Shown in pieces: positions 14,993 through 24,138 of a DNA stretch of 64,000 nt. The notes under the pieces were generated by a model. The model had not been told where the DNA came from and made no database searches. It saw nothing but the letters and a program-made list of their open reading frames with translations. Numbering within the stretch: position 1 is the stretch's first letter; each line of letters begins with the position of its first letter. The stretch is from Palsa-504 sp963744575. GTDB lineage: Bacteria; Actinomycetota; Actinomycetes; Streptosporangiales; Streptosporangiaceae. Where the stretch lies: positions 248,001 to 312,000 of the forward strand of contig CAVUUF010000016.1 in assembly GCA_963744575.1 (NCBI GenBank). Reading direction: 5' to 3'. A program made the position numbers and the translations under genes.

Positions 14993-15606
14993 TGGACCGG
15001 TCCAGGCTCGAGGCGTTCAGCGACGGCGTCTTCGCCGTGGCCATCACGCTGCTCGCCCTCAACCTCATCGTGCCCGGGGGCAAGGACCTGCTCATGCAGC
15101 TCCACCAGCGCTGGCCGGCCTTCGCGGGCTACCTGATCAGCTTCCTCACCATCGGCATCATCTGGGTCAACCACCACGTGCTGGTCAGGTCCATCACCAA
15201 GGTGGATCGGACGCTGCTGTTTGTCAACCTGATGCTGCTCCTGTTCGTGGTGCTGATCCCGTTCGGCACCGCCACGGCTGCCGATTACCTGCCGCACAAC
15301 TCCCGGGACGCGCGGCTCGCGATGGTGCTCTACGCCGGGATATTCGTCGGCATGTCGGTCGGCTTCGGCGCGATCTTCGAGTGGACGCTGCACGGCCAGC
15401 GAGTCGCTAACCCCCTGCCGGCCGGGCAGCATTGGGCGGCGCGCCGGCGGTTCGTCGGCGGCGGGCTCGTCTACGTGGTCGCCGGGGTGATCGCGGCGTT
15501 CTACGCCATGGCCGCGTTCGTGCTCATCGGCCTGGTTGCCGTCTACTACATCTTCGAGCGCACCCCCGCCTCCGCCGGCGGCGACAACGAGGAGCCGGTC
15601 ACCTGA
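14992..15606 (+). CDS. TMEM175 family (DUF1211) potassium channel-like membrane protein
   Basis: 204 residues. The first helix contains RLEAFSDGVFAVAITLLALNL, read as RxxxFSDxVFAxxxTLL, the selectivity-filter-region signature of bacterial TMEM175 proteins, six-helix K+ channels. Further hydrophobic segments follow at about 40-60 (FAGYLISFLTIGIIWVNHH), 75-100, 110-130 and 155-190. ATG 14992 overlaps the stop of the small upstream gene. Confidence 0.9.
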   Translation: MDRSRLEAFSDGVFAVAITLLALNLIVPGGKDLLMQLHQRWPAFAGYLISFLTIGIIWVNHHVLVRSITKVDRTLLFVNLMLLLFVVLIPFGTATAADYLPHNSRDARLAMVLYAGIFVGMSVGFGAIFEWTLHGQRVANPLPAGQHWAARRRFVGGGLVYVVAGVIAAFYAMAAFVLIGLVAVYYIFERTPASAGGDNEEPVT

Positions 15607-15624
15607 AGTTGCCGAGATAAATAG

Positions 15625-15655
15625 TTGCCATCAAGCAAGTGATTCGCGCTAGACT
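15625..15655 (+). promoter_or_regulatory. Promoter and MarR-like operator for the MFS gene
   Basis: TTGCCA (15625-15630) and TAGACT (15650-15655) are a plausible -35/-10 pair with a long 19-base spacer; GTG 15664 follows eight bases after the -10, as in leaderless messages. The inverted repeat TTGC-catcaa-GCAA (15625-15638) overlaps the -35 and looks like a repressor site. Regulator unknown. Confidence 0.45.
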
Positions 15656-15663
15656 GGGTTAGC

Positions 15664-17532
15664 GTGCGGCGAAGCGTGGGCTCAGGACATGTGAACGGGA
15701 CGGCGGTAGCCACGGCCAACGGCGGGCGGCCCGACCGGTACCGGTGGATCGCCCTGTCCAACACCACGCTGAGCATGACGATGGCGACGATCGACGCGTC
15801 GATCGTGATCGTGGCGATGCCGGCCATCTTCCGCGGCATCGGCCTGAACCCGCTCACCCCGGGCAACGTGACCTACCTGCTCTGGATGATCCTCGGCTAC
15901 CTGCTGGTCCAGTCGGTGCTGGTGGTCACGCTGGGCCGGCTCGGCGACATGTTCGGCCGGGTGAAGATCTACAACCTGGGCTTCGTGGTCTTCACGCTGG
16001 CCTCGATCGCGCTGTCGCTCGACCCGCTGACCGGCCCCGGCGGGGCCATGTGGCTGATCGGCTGGCGGTTCGTCCAGGCCTTCGGCGGCGCGATGCTGAT
16101 GGCGAACTCGGCCGCGATCCTGACCGATGCGTTCCCCGCCAACAAGCGCGGGATGGCCCTGGGCGTCAACCAGATCGCGGGGATCTCCGGGCAGTTCGTC
16201 GGCCTGCTGCTCGGCGGGCTGCTGGCCGCCTGGAACTGGCGCCTGGTGTTCTGGGTGAACGTGCCGATCGGGGTGTTCGGCACCGTCTGGGCGTACAAGA
16301 GCCTGCGCGAGGTCGCCACGACCAGGCGCGCCAAGGTGGACTGGATCGGCAACATCCTGTTCGCGGCGGGCCTGGGGACGCTGCTGATCGCCATTACCAA
16401 CGGCATCCGGCCCTACGGCGGGCACCCGACCGGGTGGACCAACCCGTGGATCATCGGCGGTCTGGTCGGCGGTGTCGTCATGCTGATCGTGTTCTGCGTC
16501 TTCGAGACCAAGATCGCCGAGCCGATGTTCCAGATGAGCCTGTTCAAGATCCGGGCGTTCGCGGCCGGCAACCTGGCCAGCCTGCTCGGCTCGATCGCCC
16601 GCGGCGGCCTGCAGTTCATGCTGGTCATCTGGCTGGCCGGCATCTGGCTGCCGCTGCACGGCTACGACTTCGCGGTCACCCCGCTGTGGGCAGGCATCTA
16701 CATGCTGCCGCTCACCGCGGGCTTCCTGGTCGCCGGGCCGATCTCGGGCACGCTGTCCGACCGGTACGGCCCGCGTCCCTTCGCCACCGCCGGGCTGCTG
16801 CTGGCCGCGGCCTGCTTTGTCGGGCTCATGCTGCTCCCGGTGAACTTCCCCTATCCGCTGTTCGCCCTGCTGATCTTCGGCAACGGGGTCGGCTCCGGCC
16901 TGTTCGCCTCCCCCAACACCTCCGCGATCATGAGCGCGGTGCCCGCCAGGCACCGCGGCTCGGCCTCCGGCATGCGGTCCACCTTCCAGAACTCCGGCAT
17001 GGCCCTGTCCATCGGCATCTTCTTCTCGCTGATGATCGCCGGGCTGGCCTCCAGCCTGCCCAAGACGCTGACCAGCGGGCTGACCGCGCAGGGCGTGCCG
17101 GCCGGGGTGGCCAGCCAGGTCAGCCACCTGCCGCCGGTCAGCACGCTGTTCGCCGCGCTGCTCGGCTACAACCCGGTGCAGAACCTGCTCGCGCCGTCCG
17201 GCGTGCTGTCCCGGCTGCCCGCGGACCACGCCGCGGTGCTCACCGGCAGGCAGTTCTTCCCGCACCTGATCGCGGACGCGTTCCACCACGGCCTGGTCAT
17301 CGTGTTCACCGCGGCGGCGATCATGTCGGTTACCGGCGCGCTGGTCTCGCTGCTGCGCGGCAAGCAGTTCTACTACGACGACCAGGTGCCGGCGAAGACC
17401 GTGATCACGGTGCCGTCCGTGCCGGATCCCCCGACTATGACACCGAACGGATCTGGTGTCTCATCTCCGGCCGGCGCTTCGCCCCGCCGGGACAGCGCCC
17501 CCCGCGTCCGGGAGCGGCGGCGGGTAAACTAG
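15664..17532 (+). CDS. MFS transporter, DHA2 (14-helix drug/H+ antiporter) family
   Basis: 622 residues from GTG 15664 (leaderless-type start; GTG 15691 after CAGGA is an alternative). Helix 1 contains TIDASIVIVAMPAI (motif D1-like), then GRLGDMFGRVKIYN (motif A) and LGVNQIAGISGQFVGLLLGG (motif C, antiporter). About 14 hydrophobic segments are seen, with a late one near residue 540. The C-terminal 50 residues are hydrophilic. Exports an unknown, probably toxic, compound. No regulator gene adjoins it. Confidence 0.88.
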   Translation: MRRSVGSGHVNGTAVATANGGRPDRYRWIALSNTTLSMTMATIDASIVIVAMPAIFRGIGLNPLTPGNVTYLLWMILGYLLVQSVLVVTLGRLGDMFGRVKIYNLGFVVFTLASIALSLDPLTGPGGAMWLIGWRFVQAFGGAMLMANSAAILTDAFPANKRGMALGVNQIAGISGQFVGLLLGGLLAAWNWRLVFWVNVPIGVFGTVWAYKSLREVATTRRAKVDWIGNILFAAGLGTLLIAITNGIRPYGGHPTGWTNPWIIGGLVGGVVMLIVFCVFETKIAEPMFQMSLFKIRAFAAGNLASLLGSIARGGLQFMLVIWLAGIWLPLHGYDFAVTPLWAGIYMLPLTAGFLVAGPISGTLSDRYGPRPFATAGLLLAAACFVGLMLLPVNFPYPLFALLIFGNGVGSGLFASPNTSAIMSAVPARHRGSASGMRSTFQNSGMALSIGIFFSLMIAGLASSLPKTLTSGLTAQGVPAGVASQVSHLPPVSTLFAALLGYNPVQNLLAPSGVLSRLPADHAAVLTGRQFFPHLIADAFHHGLVIVFTAAAIMSVTGALVSLLRGKQFYYDDQVPAKTVITVPSVPDPPTMTPNGSGVSSPAGASPRRDSAPRVRERRRVN

Positions 17533-17885
17533 CGGCTGTGCCCCGCTACGAGTACCGCTGCCGCGCCTGCGGCGACACGTTCGAGCTGAACCGCCCGATG
17601 GCTGAGTCCTCGGCGCCGTGCACCTGCCCGCAGGGCCATGACGACACGGTGAAGCTCCTGTCGACGGTTTCGGTGGGCGGCCGCGCGTCCGGCTCGCGGG
17701 GGTCTTCGGGTTCTTCCGGCGGCGGATGCTGCGGTGGAGCCTGCGGCTGCGGCTGATCTCCCTGGTGTCTCATCCAGCGTCGCGGCGGTGCGGGCGGCGG
17801 TTTCCAGGCCCCAGCGGCCGGTCGTGACCAGCCCGAGAATGAAGACGACGCCGCCCATGGCGGCCAGCAGCGCGTAGTCATCCAC
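17529..17885 (-). CDS. Possible small membrane protein, antisense to the fmdB-like gene
   Basis: Frame from GTG 17885, preceded by GGAGAGGGG five bases upstream. The first 35 residues, DDYALLAAMGGVVFILGLVTTGRWG, form a convincing single transmembrane helix. The remaining codons run antisense through the FmdB gene and are Arg/Ala-rich, typical of an antisense shadow, so the protein may end in a frame I cannot resolve. Listed because of the ribosome site and helix. Confidence 0.3.
   Translation of the reverse strand: MDDYALLAAMGGVVFILGLVTTGRWGLETAARTAATLDETPGRSAAAAGSTAASAAGRTRRPPRAGRAAAHRNRRQELHRVVMALRAGARRRGLSHRAVQLERVAAGAAAVLVAGHSR
17538..17756 (+). CDS. FmdB-type zinc ribbon protein
   Basis: 72 residues from GTG 17538. 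VPRYEYRCRACGDTFELNRPM with CxxC, then CTCPQGH form the putative regulatory FmdB zinc ribbon. The tail is Ser/Gly-rich and ends in GGGCCGGACGCG, a Cys-rich end common in this family. Six bases after the MFS stop, so probably co-transcribed. Function unproven. Confidence 0.85.
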   Translation: MPRYEYRCRACGDTFELNRPMAESSAPCTCPQGHDDTVKLLSTVSVGGRASGSRGSSGSSGGGCCGGACGCG

Positions 17886-17900
17886 GATCGCCCCTCTCCA

Positions 17901-17913
17901 GCTAACTGTTAGC
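17901..17913. promoter_or_regulatory. Perfect palindrome GCTAACTGTTAGC (operator-like)
   Basis: A 13-base perfect palindrome 15 bases upstream of GTG 17885 on the minus strand. The rest of 17914-18141 holds the upstream region of the sugar-binding protein, with an AT-rich patch at 18004-18035 that could contain its promoter; I see no further clear signal. Confidence 0.4.
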
Positions 17914-18141
17914 GAGAGCATGGGACGCATGGCCGGGTGGCTGAGATTTCCGTCACCGTCGGTGAACGGTCAGCGTGCGCCCGGGAGAGCCGGCCACGGT
18001 CACGTTTTAATCATTTTTGTGCTGCTTTCTGCATGAACACTGCCCAAGCTGAGCACAATGAAGCACTGAAGATGCGCGCGACTTTCGCATGAGCCGTCTG
18101 CGCGGTGCCTGGACCAGCCTTCGGGCAAGTGAGGAGAACCA

Positions 18142-19410
18142 ATGAAATCACGGCTGATGGCCGCGGCCGCGATCGGCGCCGCGGCGCTCGCCGCCGTCGC
18201 GGGCTGCGGGTCGAGCGGCGGCAGCAGCAGCACCGGATCCAGTAACGGCGCAGTGTCACTGAAATTCTTCGGCGCCGACTACGGCACCGGTCCGTCCAAC
18301 AGCACGACCCTGTACTGGAACGCCGTCGCGTCCGCCTTCCACGAGGCGCACCCGAACATCACGGTGAACGTGCAGACGGTCGACTGGACGGACTTCCCCG
18401 CCAAGTCCGCCACGCTGATCCAGAACAAGCAGTATCCGGACATCATGGAAGGCAACCCGGCCCCGCCGTACGCCCAGTCGGGCCTCATCTACCCGGTGTC
18501 TGCCGTGCTCTCGCAGAGCGTGATCAGCAACCTGATCCCGAAGTTCCTCAAGGACGGCCAGTACCAGGGCACCGATTACGGCATCCCGTTCACGACCAGC
18601 ACCCGGGCCATGTACTACAACAAGAAGATCTTCGCGGCCGCCGGGATCTCCGCGCCACCGCAGACCTGGGCGCAGCTGCAGGCCGACGCGGCCAAGATCA
18701 AGGCCAAGGGCTACCTCGGGTACGGCATGCCGCTCGGCAGCGAGGAGGCGCAGGCCGAGCTGCTGCTGTGGTTCCTCGGCAACGGCGGCGGCTACCTCGA
18801 CGGCGCCGGCAAGTACGCGATCAACAGCCCGCAGAACGTCGCCAGCCTCGACTTCATGAAGCAGCTGGCCGCCTCGGGCGACACTCAGCCCAACCCGGGC
18901 GGCACCGACCGCAAGACGGTCTGGGCGGAATTCGCCCAGGGCAAGATCGGAATGGTGCTCGGCTCCCCGGCCGTCATCCCGATCATCCAGCAGGCCGGTG
19001 TCCTCCAGCCCTCCGGCTACGGGACCGCGGACGTGCCCGGCAAGAACGGGGCGCTGACGAACACGCTCGGCGTGCACGACAACATCGTCGCGTTCAAGGC
19101 GGGCGGCACCAGCCACGAGGCTGCCATCAAGGAGTTCCTGGACTTCGCCTACCAGGACCAGTGGCAGCTGAAGTTCGACGACGAGTACGACCTGCTGCCC
19201 GCCACGCAGAGCGCGGCGACCACCATGGGGCAGAAGAACCAGATGTTCTCCGCATTCCTCGGCAACATCACCAATTCGGTCAACTATCCGGCCCTGGCGA
19301 ACTGGACATCGGTCGAGAACATGATCAAGACCCAGGTCGGCCAGGCCATCACCGGCAACCCGGCGCAGGTCCTCGGCGCCATCCAGCAGACGGCCAGCAG
19401 CGGCAGCTGA
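18142..19410 (+). CDS. Sugar ABC transporter substrate-binding lipoprotein
   Basis: 422 residues. Signal peptide MKSRLMAAAAIGAAALAAVAG with lipobox VAGC, then a Ser/Gly linker, so it is a lipid-anchored extracellular protein. The body follows SBP_bac_1 family proteins (LKFFGADYGTG, TVDWTDFPAKSATLI, YGIPFTTSTRAMYYNKKIF). Length fits. First gene of a binding protein-permease-permease operon; ligand unknown, oligosaccharide most likely. 19411-19558 between it and the first permease contains GAGGAGACC before the next start. Confidence 0.92.
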   Translation: MKSRLMAAAAIGAAALAAVAGCGSSGGSSSTGSSNGAVSLKFFGADYGTGPSNSTTLYWNAVASAFHEAHPNITVNVQTVDWTDFPAKSATLIQNKQYPDIMEGNPAPPYAQSGLIYPVSAVLSQSVISNLIPKFLKDGQYQGTDYGIPFTTSTRAMYYNKKIFAAAGISAPPQTWAQLQADAAKIKAKGYLGYGMPLGSEEAQAELLLWFLGNGGGYLDGAGKYAINSPQNVASLDFMKQLAASGDTQPNPGGTDRKTVWAEFAQGKIGMVLGSPAVIPIIQQAGVLQPSGYGTADVPGKNGALTNTLGVHDNIVAFKAGGTSHEAAIKEFLDFAYQDQWQLKFDDEYDLLPATQSAATTMGQKNQMFSAFLGNITNSVNYPALANWTSVENMIKTQVGQAITGNPAQVLGAIQQTASSGS

Positions 19411-19558
19411 GGTCCGTCCCCCCGCGAGCCGAGGGTCCGCGGCGCCGCCTGGATCTTGTTCCTCCCGCACGCCCGTCCCAGGGGCGAGGATGAGGAAAGG
19501 CGACGCCGCGAGGCCGCCCGGAGGCGGGCGGGAAAGTACTGCCTTTGAGGAGACCTGA

Positions 19559-20521
19559 ATGTCTGACACCGCCGCGGCCGGCGACGACACCTCCGCGCGG
19601 AGCCCGGCCCGCAGAGCCCCGCGGTCGGCCGGGCGGCGCAGGCTGGCCGCTCTCGAGCCCTTGGTCTGGATCGGCCCGGCGCTGGTCCTGATCGCGGTCG
19701 TGGTCCTGTGGCCGATCGTGACGATGATCCAGACGTCGTTCCAGAACATCACCCCGCTGGGCATCACCATCGGATCCGCCGGGCTGAGCAATTTCAGCCA
19801 GGTGCTCGGCAACCCGAACCTGCCCGGCATCCTGGTGCGCACGGTGATCTGGGTGGCCGCGACGGTCGCCATCACGATGCTGCTCTCACTCGGCCTCGCC
19901 CAGCTCTACAACCAGCGCTTCCCGGGCAGGCGTTTCGCCCGGTGGGCGATCATCGCGCCGTGGGCGGCCTCGGTCATGATGACCGCGCTCATCTTCCGCT
20001 GGATGCTGCAGCCGGAAAACGGTGTCGTGAACGTCTTCCTGCATCAGCTCGGCCTGGTGCACCAGTTCAACTCCAACCAGGCGGACTGGCTGGGGCGGCC
20101 GGACAGCGCGATGGTCTGGATGATCGGCGTGGCGGTCTTCGTCTCGCTGCCGTTCACCACCTACGTGCTGCTCGCCGGGCTGCAGGCGATCCCCGGCGAG
20201 CTGTTCGAGGCCGCCCGGGTCGACGGCGCCTCGCCCGGGCGCGCCTACCGGCGGATCACGCTGCCGCTGCTCCGGCCGGCGTTCCTCGTCGCCCTGGTCA
20301 TCAACCTGATGAACGTGTTCAACTCGTTCCCGATCCTGTGGGAGATGACCCGGGGCGGCCCGGGCTACGAGACCAGCACGACCACCGTCTTCATGTACGA
20401 CCTGAAGGGGACCTTCGTCGGCCAGGCGGCGGCGATGTCGATCGTCAACTTCACCCTCGTCGTGATCATCGTCCTGGTCTTCCTGCGCCTGAACCGGTGG
20501 AACCGCCAGGAGGCGGCCTGA
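19559..20521 (+). CDS. Carbohydrate ABC transporter permease (MalF type)
   Basis: 320 residues with six predicted helices. The EAA loop, contact site for the ATPase, reads EAARVDGASPGRAYRRITLP. N-terminal 25 residues are hydrophilic and cytoplasmic. ATG 19559 follows GGAGACCTGA. Second gene of the sugar import operon; stop is one base before the next start. Confidence 0.93.
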   Translation: MSDTAAAGDDTSARSPARRAPRSAGRRRLAALEPLVWIGPALVLIAVVVLWPIVTMIQTSFQNITPLGITIGSAGLSNFSQVLGNPNLPGILVRTVIWVAATVAITMLLSLGLAQLYNQRFPGRRFARWAIIAPWAASVMMTALIFRWMLQPENGVVNVFLHQLGLVHQFNSNQADWLGRPDSAMVWMIGVAVFVSLPFTTYVLLAGLQAIPGELFEAARVDGASPGRAYRRITLPLLRPAFLVALVINLMNVFNSFPILWEMTRGGPGYETSTTTVFMYDLKGTFVGQAAAMSIVNFTLVVIIVLVFLRLNRWNRQEAA

Positions 20522-20522
20522 C

Positions 20523-21419
20523 ATGGCCGTCCGCACCGTGGCCGGCCGATCCGCGGCCGCGCCCCCGTCCGCCGCCGACCGTGCGCCGCGCCGGCTGCCG
20601 TCGCTGCGCACGGCGATCATCGCGGCGGCCGCCTACATCATCGCAGTCATCTTCCTGCTGCCCTACCTCGAGATGCTGATCACGGCCGTGCGGCCGCAGC
20701 GTGAGCTCTACCAGACGAACTACCTGCCGCACCACTTCGCCTGGTCCAACCTCACCGACATGTGGGGCGCCGCGTTCGGCATCACGTCCAGCGTGCGGGT
20801 AAGCGTGGAGATCGCCGGCGGCGCCACCATCCTGGTGCTGCTGGTCGCCCTGCCCGCGGCCTACTACACCTCCCGGCACCGGTTCCGCGGGCGCAACGCG
20901 TTCCTGCTGCTCGTGCTGGCCACGCAGATGCTGCAGCCGACCGCGCTGATCGTCGGCATCTACAAGGAATTCCTCGACTTCGGGCTGCTGAACCTCAATC
21001 CGGTGTGGTCGCTGATCCTGGTCAACGCGGGCTTCAACCTCGCCTTCGCGGTCTGGATCCTCAACGCCTACATCGGCTCGATCCCGGCCGAACTCGAGCA
21101 GGCGGCCATGGTGGACGGCAGCACCCGCCTGGGCGCGCTGTTCCGGGTCACGCTGCCGCTGGCGATGCCCGGCGTGGTGACCGCGCTGATCTTCACGTTC
21201 ATCGCGGCGTGGAATGAGTTCATCTCGGCGCTCACCCTCACCACCAGCTCCGGCGACTACCCGCTCACGGTCCGGCTGGACTCGTTCATCGGCCAGTACA
21301 CCGTGGACTGGCAGCACCTGTTCGCCGCCTCGGTTGTGGCCACCATTCCGGTGTTCTTCCTGTTCGCCCTCATCGAGGGGCGCGTGGTCGGCGGCCTCAC
21401 CGCGGGCTCGGTCAAGTAG
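20523..21419 (+). CDS. Carbohydrate ABC transporter permease (MalG type)
   Basis: 298 residues, six helices, EAA loop EQAAMVDGSTRLGALFRVTLP. The pair of permeases and the binding protein lack an ATPase gene nearby, as is usual in actinomycetes where one MsiK-type ATPase serves many sugar importers. The GH1 beta-glucosidase at 58.3 kb might use the same sugars, but no link is shown by position. Confidence 0.93.
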   Translation: MAVRTVAGRSAAAPPSAADRAPRRLPSLRTAIIAAAAYIIAVIFLLPYLEMLITAVRPQRELYQTNYLPHHFAWSNLTDMWGAAFGITSSVRVSVEIAGGATILVLLVALPAAYYTSRHRFRGRNAFLLLVLATQMLQPTALIVGIYKEFLDFGLLNLNPVWSLILVNAGFNLAFAVWILNAYIGSIPAELEQAAMVDGSTRLGALFRVTLPLAMPGVVTALIFTFIAAWNEFISALTLTTSSGDYPLTVRLDSFIGQYTVDWQHLFAASVVATIPVFFLFALIEGRVVGGLTAGSVK

Positions 21420-21425
21420 CCCCGG

Positions 21426-22796
21426 TCAGGTAGGGATCCGTGACGCGGTGGCCCTGGCCCACCGCGTCGTGCAGACCAGGCCGAGCAGGAGCACGAGGTA
21501 GCCGCAGCCCGCGAGGATCCACCAGCCCGCGTGGGCGGCCCGGACGAAGCCGGTCTGCATCGACCCGCGCATGCTGGCCGCCAGCACCGAGCCCACGATG
21601 GCCACGCCCAGGGACTGGCCGAGTTGCCTGCTTGAGGAGTTCATGCCGGAGGCCATGCCCGCCTGGGTCTTCGGCACGCCGGACATGACGCCGTTGGTGA
21701 TCGGCGAGCTCACCATGCCGGCCCCGATCCCGAACATGGCGTAGGTGACGATCAGGTATGGATGCTCGGTCGTGCCGGTGAGCCGGGACAGCGCGGCGCT
21801 GCTGATGGTCAGCGCGGCGCCCGCGATGACCAGGGGAATCCGCGGGCCCCGCCTGGCGACCATCCGCCCAGCCAGCGGCGCGCACAGCGCCATGACCACC
21901 GGCATCGGCAGGATCGTCAGGCCGGCCTGCAGTGCGGTCAGGCCCCGCACGTCCTGCAGGTACAGGGTGGAGAGGAACAGGAAGCCGGCCATCGCCGCGA
22001 TCGCGCAGACCGCGCTGAGGTTGGCCCCGGCGAATGGCACGCTGCGGAAGAAGCGCAGGTCGACCAGGGGTTCCGGGCGGCGGGGCTCCCAGGCGAGCAG
22101 GATCGAGAGCGCGGCCACGGACAGCGCGAAGAACCCGAAGATCTCCGGTGAGTGCCAGCCGCGGTTCGGCCCTTCGATGATCGCGTAGGCGAGCGAGCCG
22201 AGCATGAAGATGACGAGAACCTGGCCTGCCGGGTCGGCGCGGCGGGACCGCGGGGCCCTGGAGTCGGGGACGAACAGCGCGGTCAGCGCGATCGCGGCCA
22301 GGCCCACCGGGATGTTCGCCCAGAAGACGCCGCGCCAGCCGACCGTTCCCACCAGCACGCCGCCCACGACCGGCCCGAGCGCCATGGACAGGCCGAACAC
22401 GCCGTCCCACACACCGATGGCGCGGGCCCGTTCGGCCGGTCCGGTGAACGTGTTCGTGATGATGCCCAGCGCTGCGGGGTTGAGCATCGAGCCGCCAACG
22501 CCCTGCAGCACCCGGAAGCCGATCAGCCAGCCGAGCCCGGGCGCGAGGCTGCACAGCCACGAGCCCAGCGTGAACAGGGACAAGCCGACCTGGAAGATGG
22601 TTCGGCGCCCGATCCGGTCGGCGACCGCGCCGGAGAATATCAGCAGCGCGGCCAGCACGATGGTGTAGGCGGCCACCGTCCACTGCAGGCCGGAGACACC
22701 GGCGTGCAGGTCCCGGCCGATGGCCGGCAGGCCCACGTTCACGATCGTGTTGTCCAGGCCCACCATGAACAGGCTCATGCAGCACACGGCGAGCAT
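21426..22796 (-). CDS. MFS transporter, DHA2 family (multidrug efflux type)
   Basis: 456 residues. MVGLDNTIVNVGLPAIGRDL is the D1 motif of 14-helix drug antiporters; SGAVADRIGRRTIFQVGL is motif A; LGPVVGGVLVGTVGWRGVFW is motif C. ATG 22796 is the only start in an otherwise open frame (stop at 22983), leaving a very short N-terminus. C-terminus ends soon after the last helix. Convergent to the sugar permease operon. Confidence 0.9.
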   Translation of the reverse strand: MLAVCCMSLFMVGLDNTIVNVGLPAIGRDLHAGVSGLQWTVAAYTIVLAALLIFSGAVADRIGRRTIFQVGLSLFTLGSWLCSLAPGLGWLIGFRVLQGVGGSMLNPAALGIITNTFTGPAERARAIGVWDGVFGLSMALGPVVGGVLVGTVGWRGVFWANIPVGLAAIALTALFVPDSRAPRSRRADPAGQVLVIFMLGSLAYAIIEGPNRGWHSPEIFGFFALSVAALSILLAWEPRRPEPLVDLRFFRSVPFAGANLSAVCAIAAMAGFLFLSTLYLQDVRGLTALQAGLTILPMPVVMALCAPLAGRMVARRGPRIPLVIAGAALTISSAALSRLTGTTEHPYLIVTYAMFGIGAGMVSSPITNGVMSGVPKTQAGMASGMNSSSRQLGQSLGVAIVGSVLAASMRGSMQTGFVRAAHAGWWILAGCGYLVLLLGLVCTTRWARATASRIPT

Positions 22797-23473
22797 GAGG
22801 GCGCGGCGCCCGGGAGTGGCGACGGCGTCGCCAGCGGCCTGGCCGGCCGCGTGGTCGAGGGGCCGGCCTCCGGCCGTCCGGCGGCCCGGGGGCCCGCGCT
22901 GGCCGGGGGGCGGCTGATGGCCGGTCCCGGGTACGTACCCGAGACCGAGGAGGCCAACGTCTCCGGTAGTCGAGAGGACACGTTAAGTGACTCATGATGG
23001 GTGGCTTTCGCTGGTGCCTGCATCGCGCCAGCCTCTCGGTCAGACTCGCCGCAGACGAGTACTCCTGCTATCGGCATCCGCCACCCGCCAGCAAGCGGGG
23101 AATTCCAGTCGCGGCTCGCGCCGCGCTGCAGGGTCACGGTTCGCAGGCCGGGCAGCCCCGCCGCCTACGCCGGGTATGCAGCGGAGGTCCGGGGTTACCC
23201 TCGCCGAGCCCGACCGCAGGACGGGAAACGTGTCCATCTCGTAGCTGTCTTCGGCCCAGCCCGGTTGCCGTCTGGCCACGGCGAGTCCCGGCAGGTCGAG
23301 TTCGGACACGAGGCTCATAACAGATATGACGCTACACTGATGCAGCATGTAGTCAAGTGGTCACGTTCAGCATTTCCGCGCCGGTTCGCCCCGCACGAAC
23401 AGCGTCCGCAGTCTAGATTGGCTAGCGGGCTGTTGCCCAAGGTAACAACGTGCCGAGGGGGGAGGGGATAGCC
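22797..23473. other. 677-base region without a convincing gene
   Basis: Frames on both strands here are short and have no family resemblance. The minus strand has TTGACT (near 23357) followed 16 bases later by TAGCGT, and a frame from 23348 (begins MLHQCSVISVMSLVSELDLP) that might be a relic, but I cannot support it. GGAGGGG at 23461-23467 is the ribosome site of the next gene. Confidence 0.4.
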
Positions 23474-24025
23474 ATGAGCCGCAGACTCCTGCAGTTGGTT
23501 ATACCGGTGACTCCGGAACGCAGGATGTTCCGCATCCATGACCCGTCCATCGACCCGGACGCACCGGGCGGTCCGCTGCCCCCAATGGGGGCGCTGATCA
23601 GCACCAACCGCGAGCAGCTCTGGGTCGGCAGCCTGCAGGAGGACATCGATGTCCGGCTCGTCCTCGAGGAATGGGACGAGGCTCCCCCGCCGTGCGGCGA
23701 GGCCTGGGACGAGGAGGCCAAGAGCGCCATCTACCTGCGCGGCCAGCTGAGCATCAGCATGGGCCTGGCCGGCACCGCGGTCCGCGGCCTGCGCCTCGCG
23801 GGCGGAGTCGGCGACTACTCGGTTCGCGTCTACGCCGGTAACCGCGACCAGGTGACCCGCCGCTACGCGCAGCTCTTCGACCGCCACCGCAACCCGCTCA
23901 GCGACGAGTTCCAGCACGAGAAGAAGACCCTCGAGGGCCTCGAACGCTACCTCATTCAGCTGTGGCGTGAATCCTTTGCCTTGACCGGTCACGGCCGGCC
24001 GGATAGCTTCCCGTCGGCCCGGTGA
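23474..24025 (+). CDS. Hypothetical protein (183 aa)
   Basis: ATG 23474 lies six bases after GGAGGGG. The product starts MSRRLLQLVIPVTPERRMFR and is rich in acidic and aromatic residues with several predicted beta strands (AIYLRGQLSISMGLAG, DYSVRVYAGN), then a charged helix near the end (EFQHEKKTLEGLERYLIQLW). No signal peptide. I do not recognise the family; the mixed strand/helix pattern would suit a small cytoplasmic sensor or immunity-like protein, which is only a guess. After the stop, 24026-24138 has an imperfect direct repeat of GAGCCGGCGGGT. Confidence 0.7.
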   Translation: MSRRLLQLVIPVTPERRMFRIHDPSIDPDAPGGPLPPMGALISTNREQLWVGSLQEDIDVRLVLEEWDEAPPPCGEAWDEEAKSAIYLRGQLSISMGLAGTAVRGLRLAGGVGDYSVRVYAGNRDQVTRRYAQLFDRHRNPLSDEFQHEKKTLEGLERYLIQLWRESFALTGHGRPDSFPSAR

Positions 24026-24138
24026 GCCGGCGGGTCCTCGTCGGCCGAGTTCCCGTTTGGTTCCAGGGAGCCGGCGGGTTCCCATCGGCCCGGTGACACG
24101 CGCGACCCGGGCCCGTAGCGCAGACCCCAGGTACTTGG

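Noticed and set aside
15682..17289. 535-codon open frame on the minus strand opposite the MFS transporter
   Set aside because: Composition is Arg/Gly/His/Gln-rich, no motif, and it is the exact antisense of a clear transporter; typical high-GC shadow.
18256..19875. 539-codon minus-strand frame opposite the sugar-binding protein and permease start
   Set aside because: No domain; spans two unrelated sense genes; shadow frame.
23040..23348. 102-codon minus-strand frame with promoter-like TTGACT upstream
   Set aside because: Start SELDLPGLA loosely recalls cytochrome P450 N-termini, but nothing further agrees; too weak to call.
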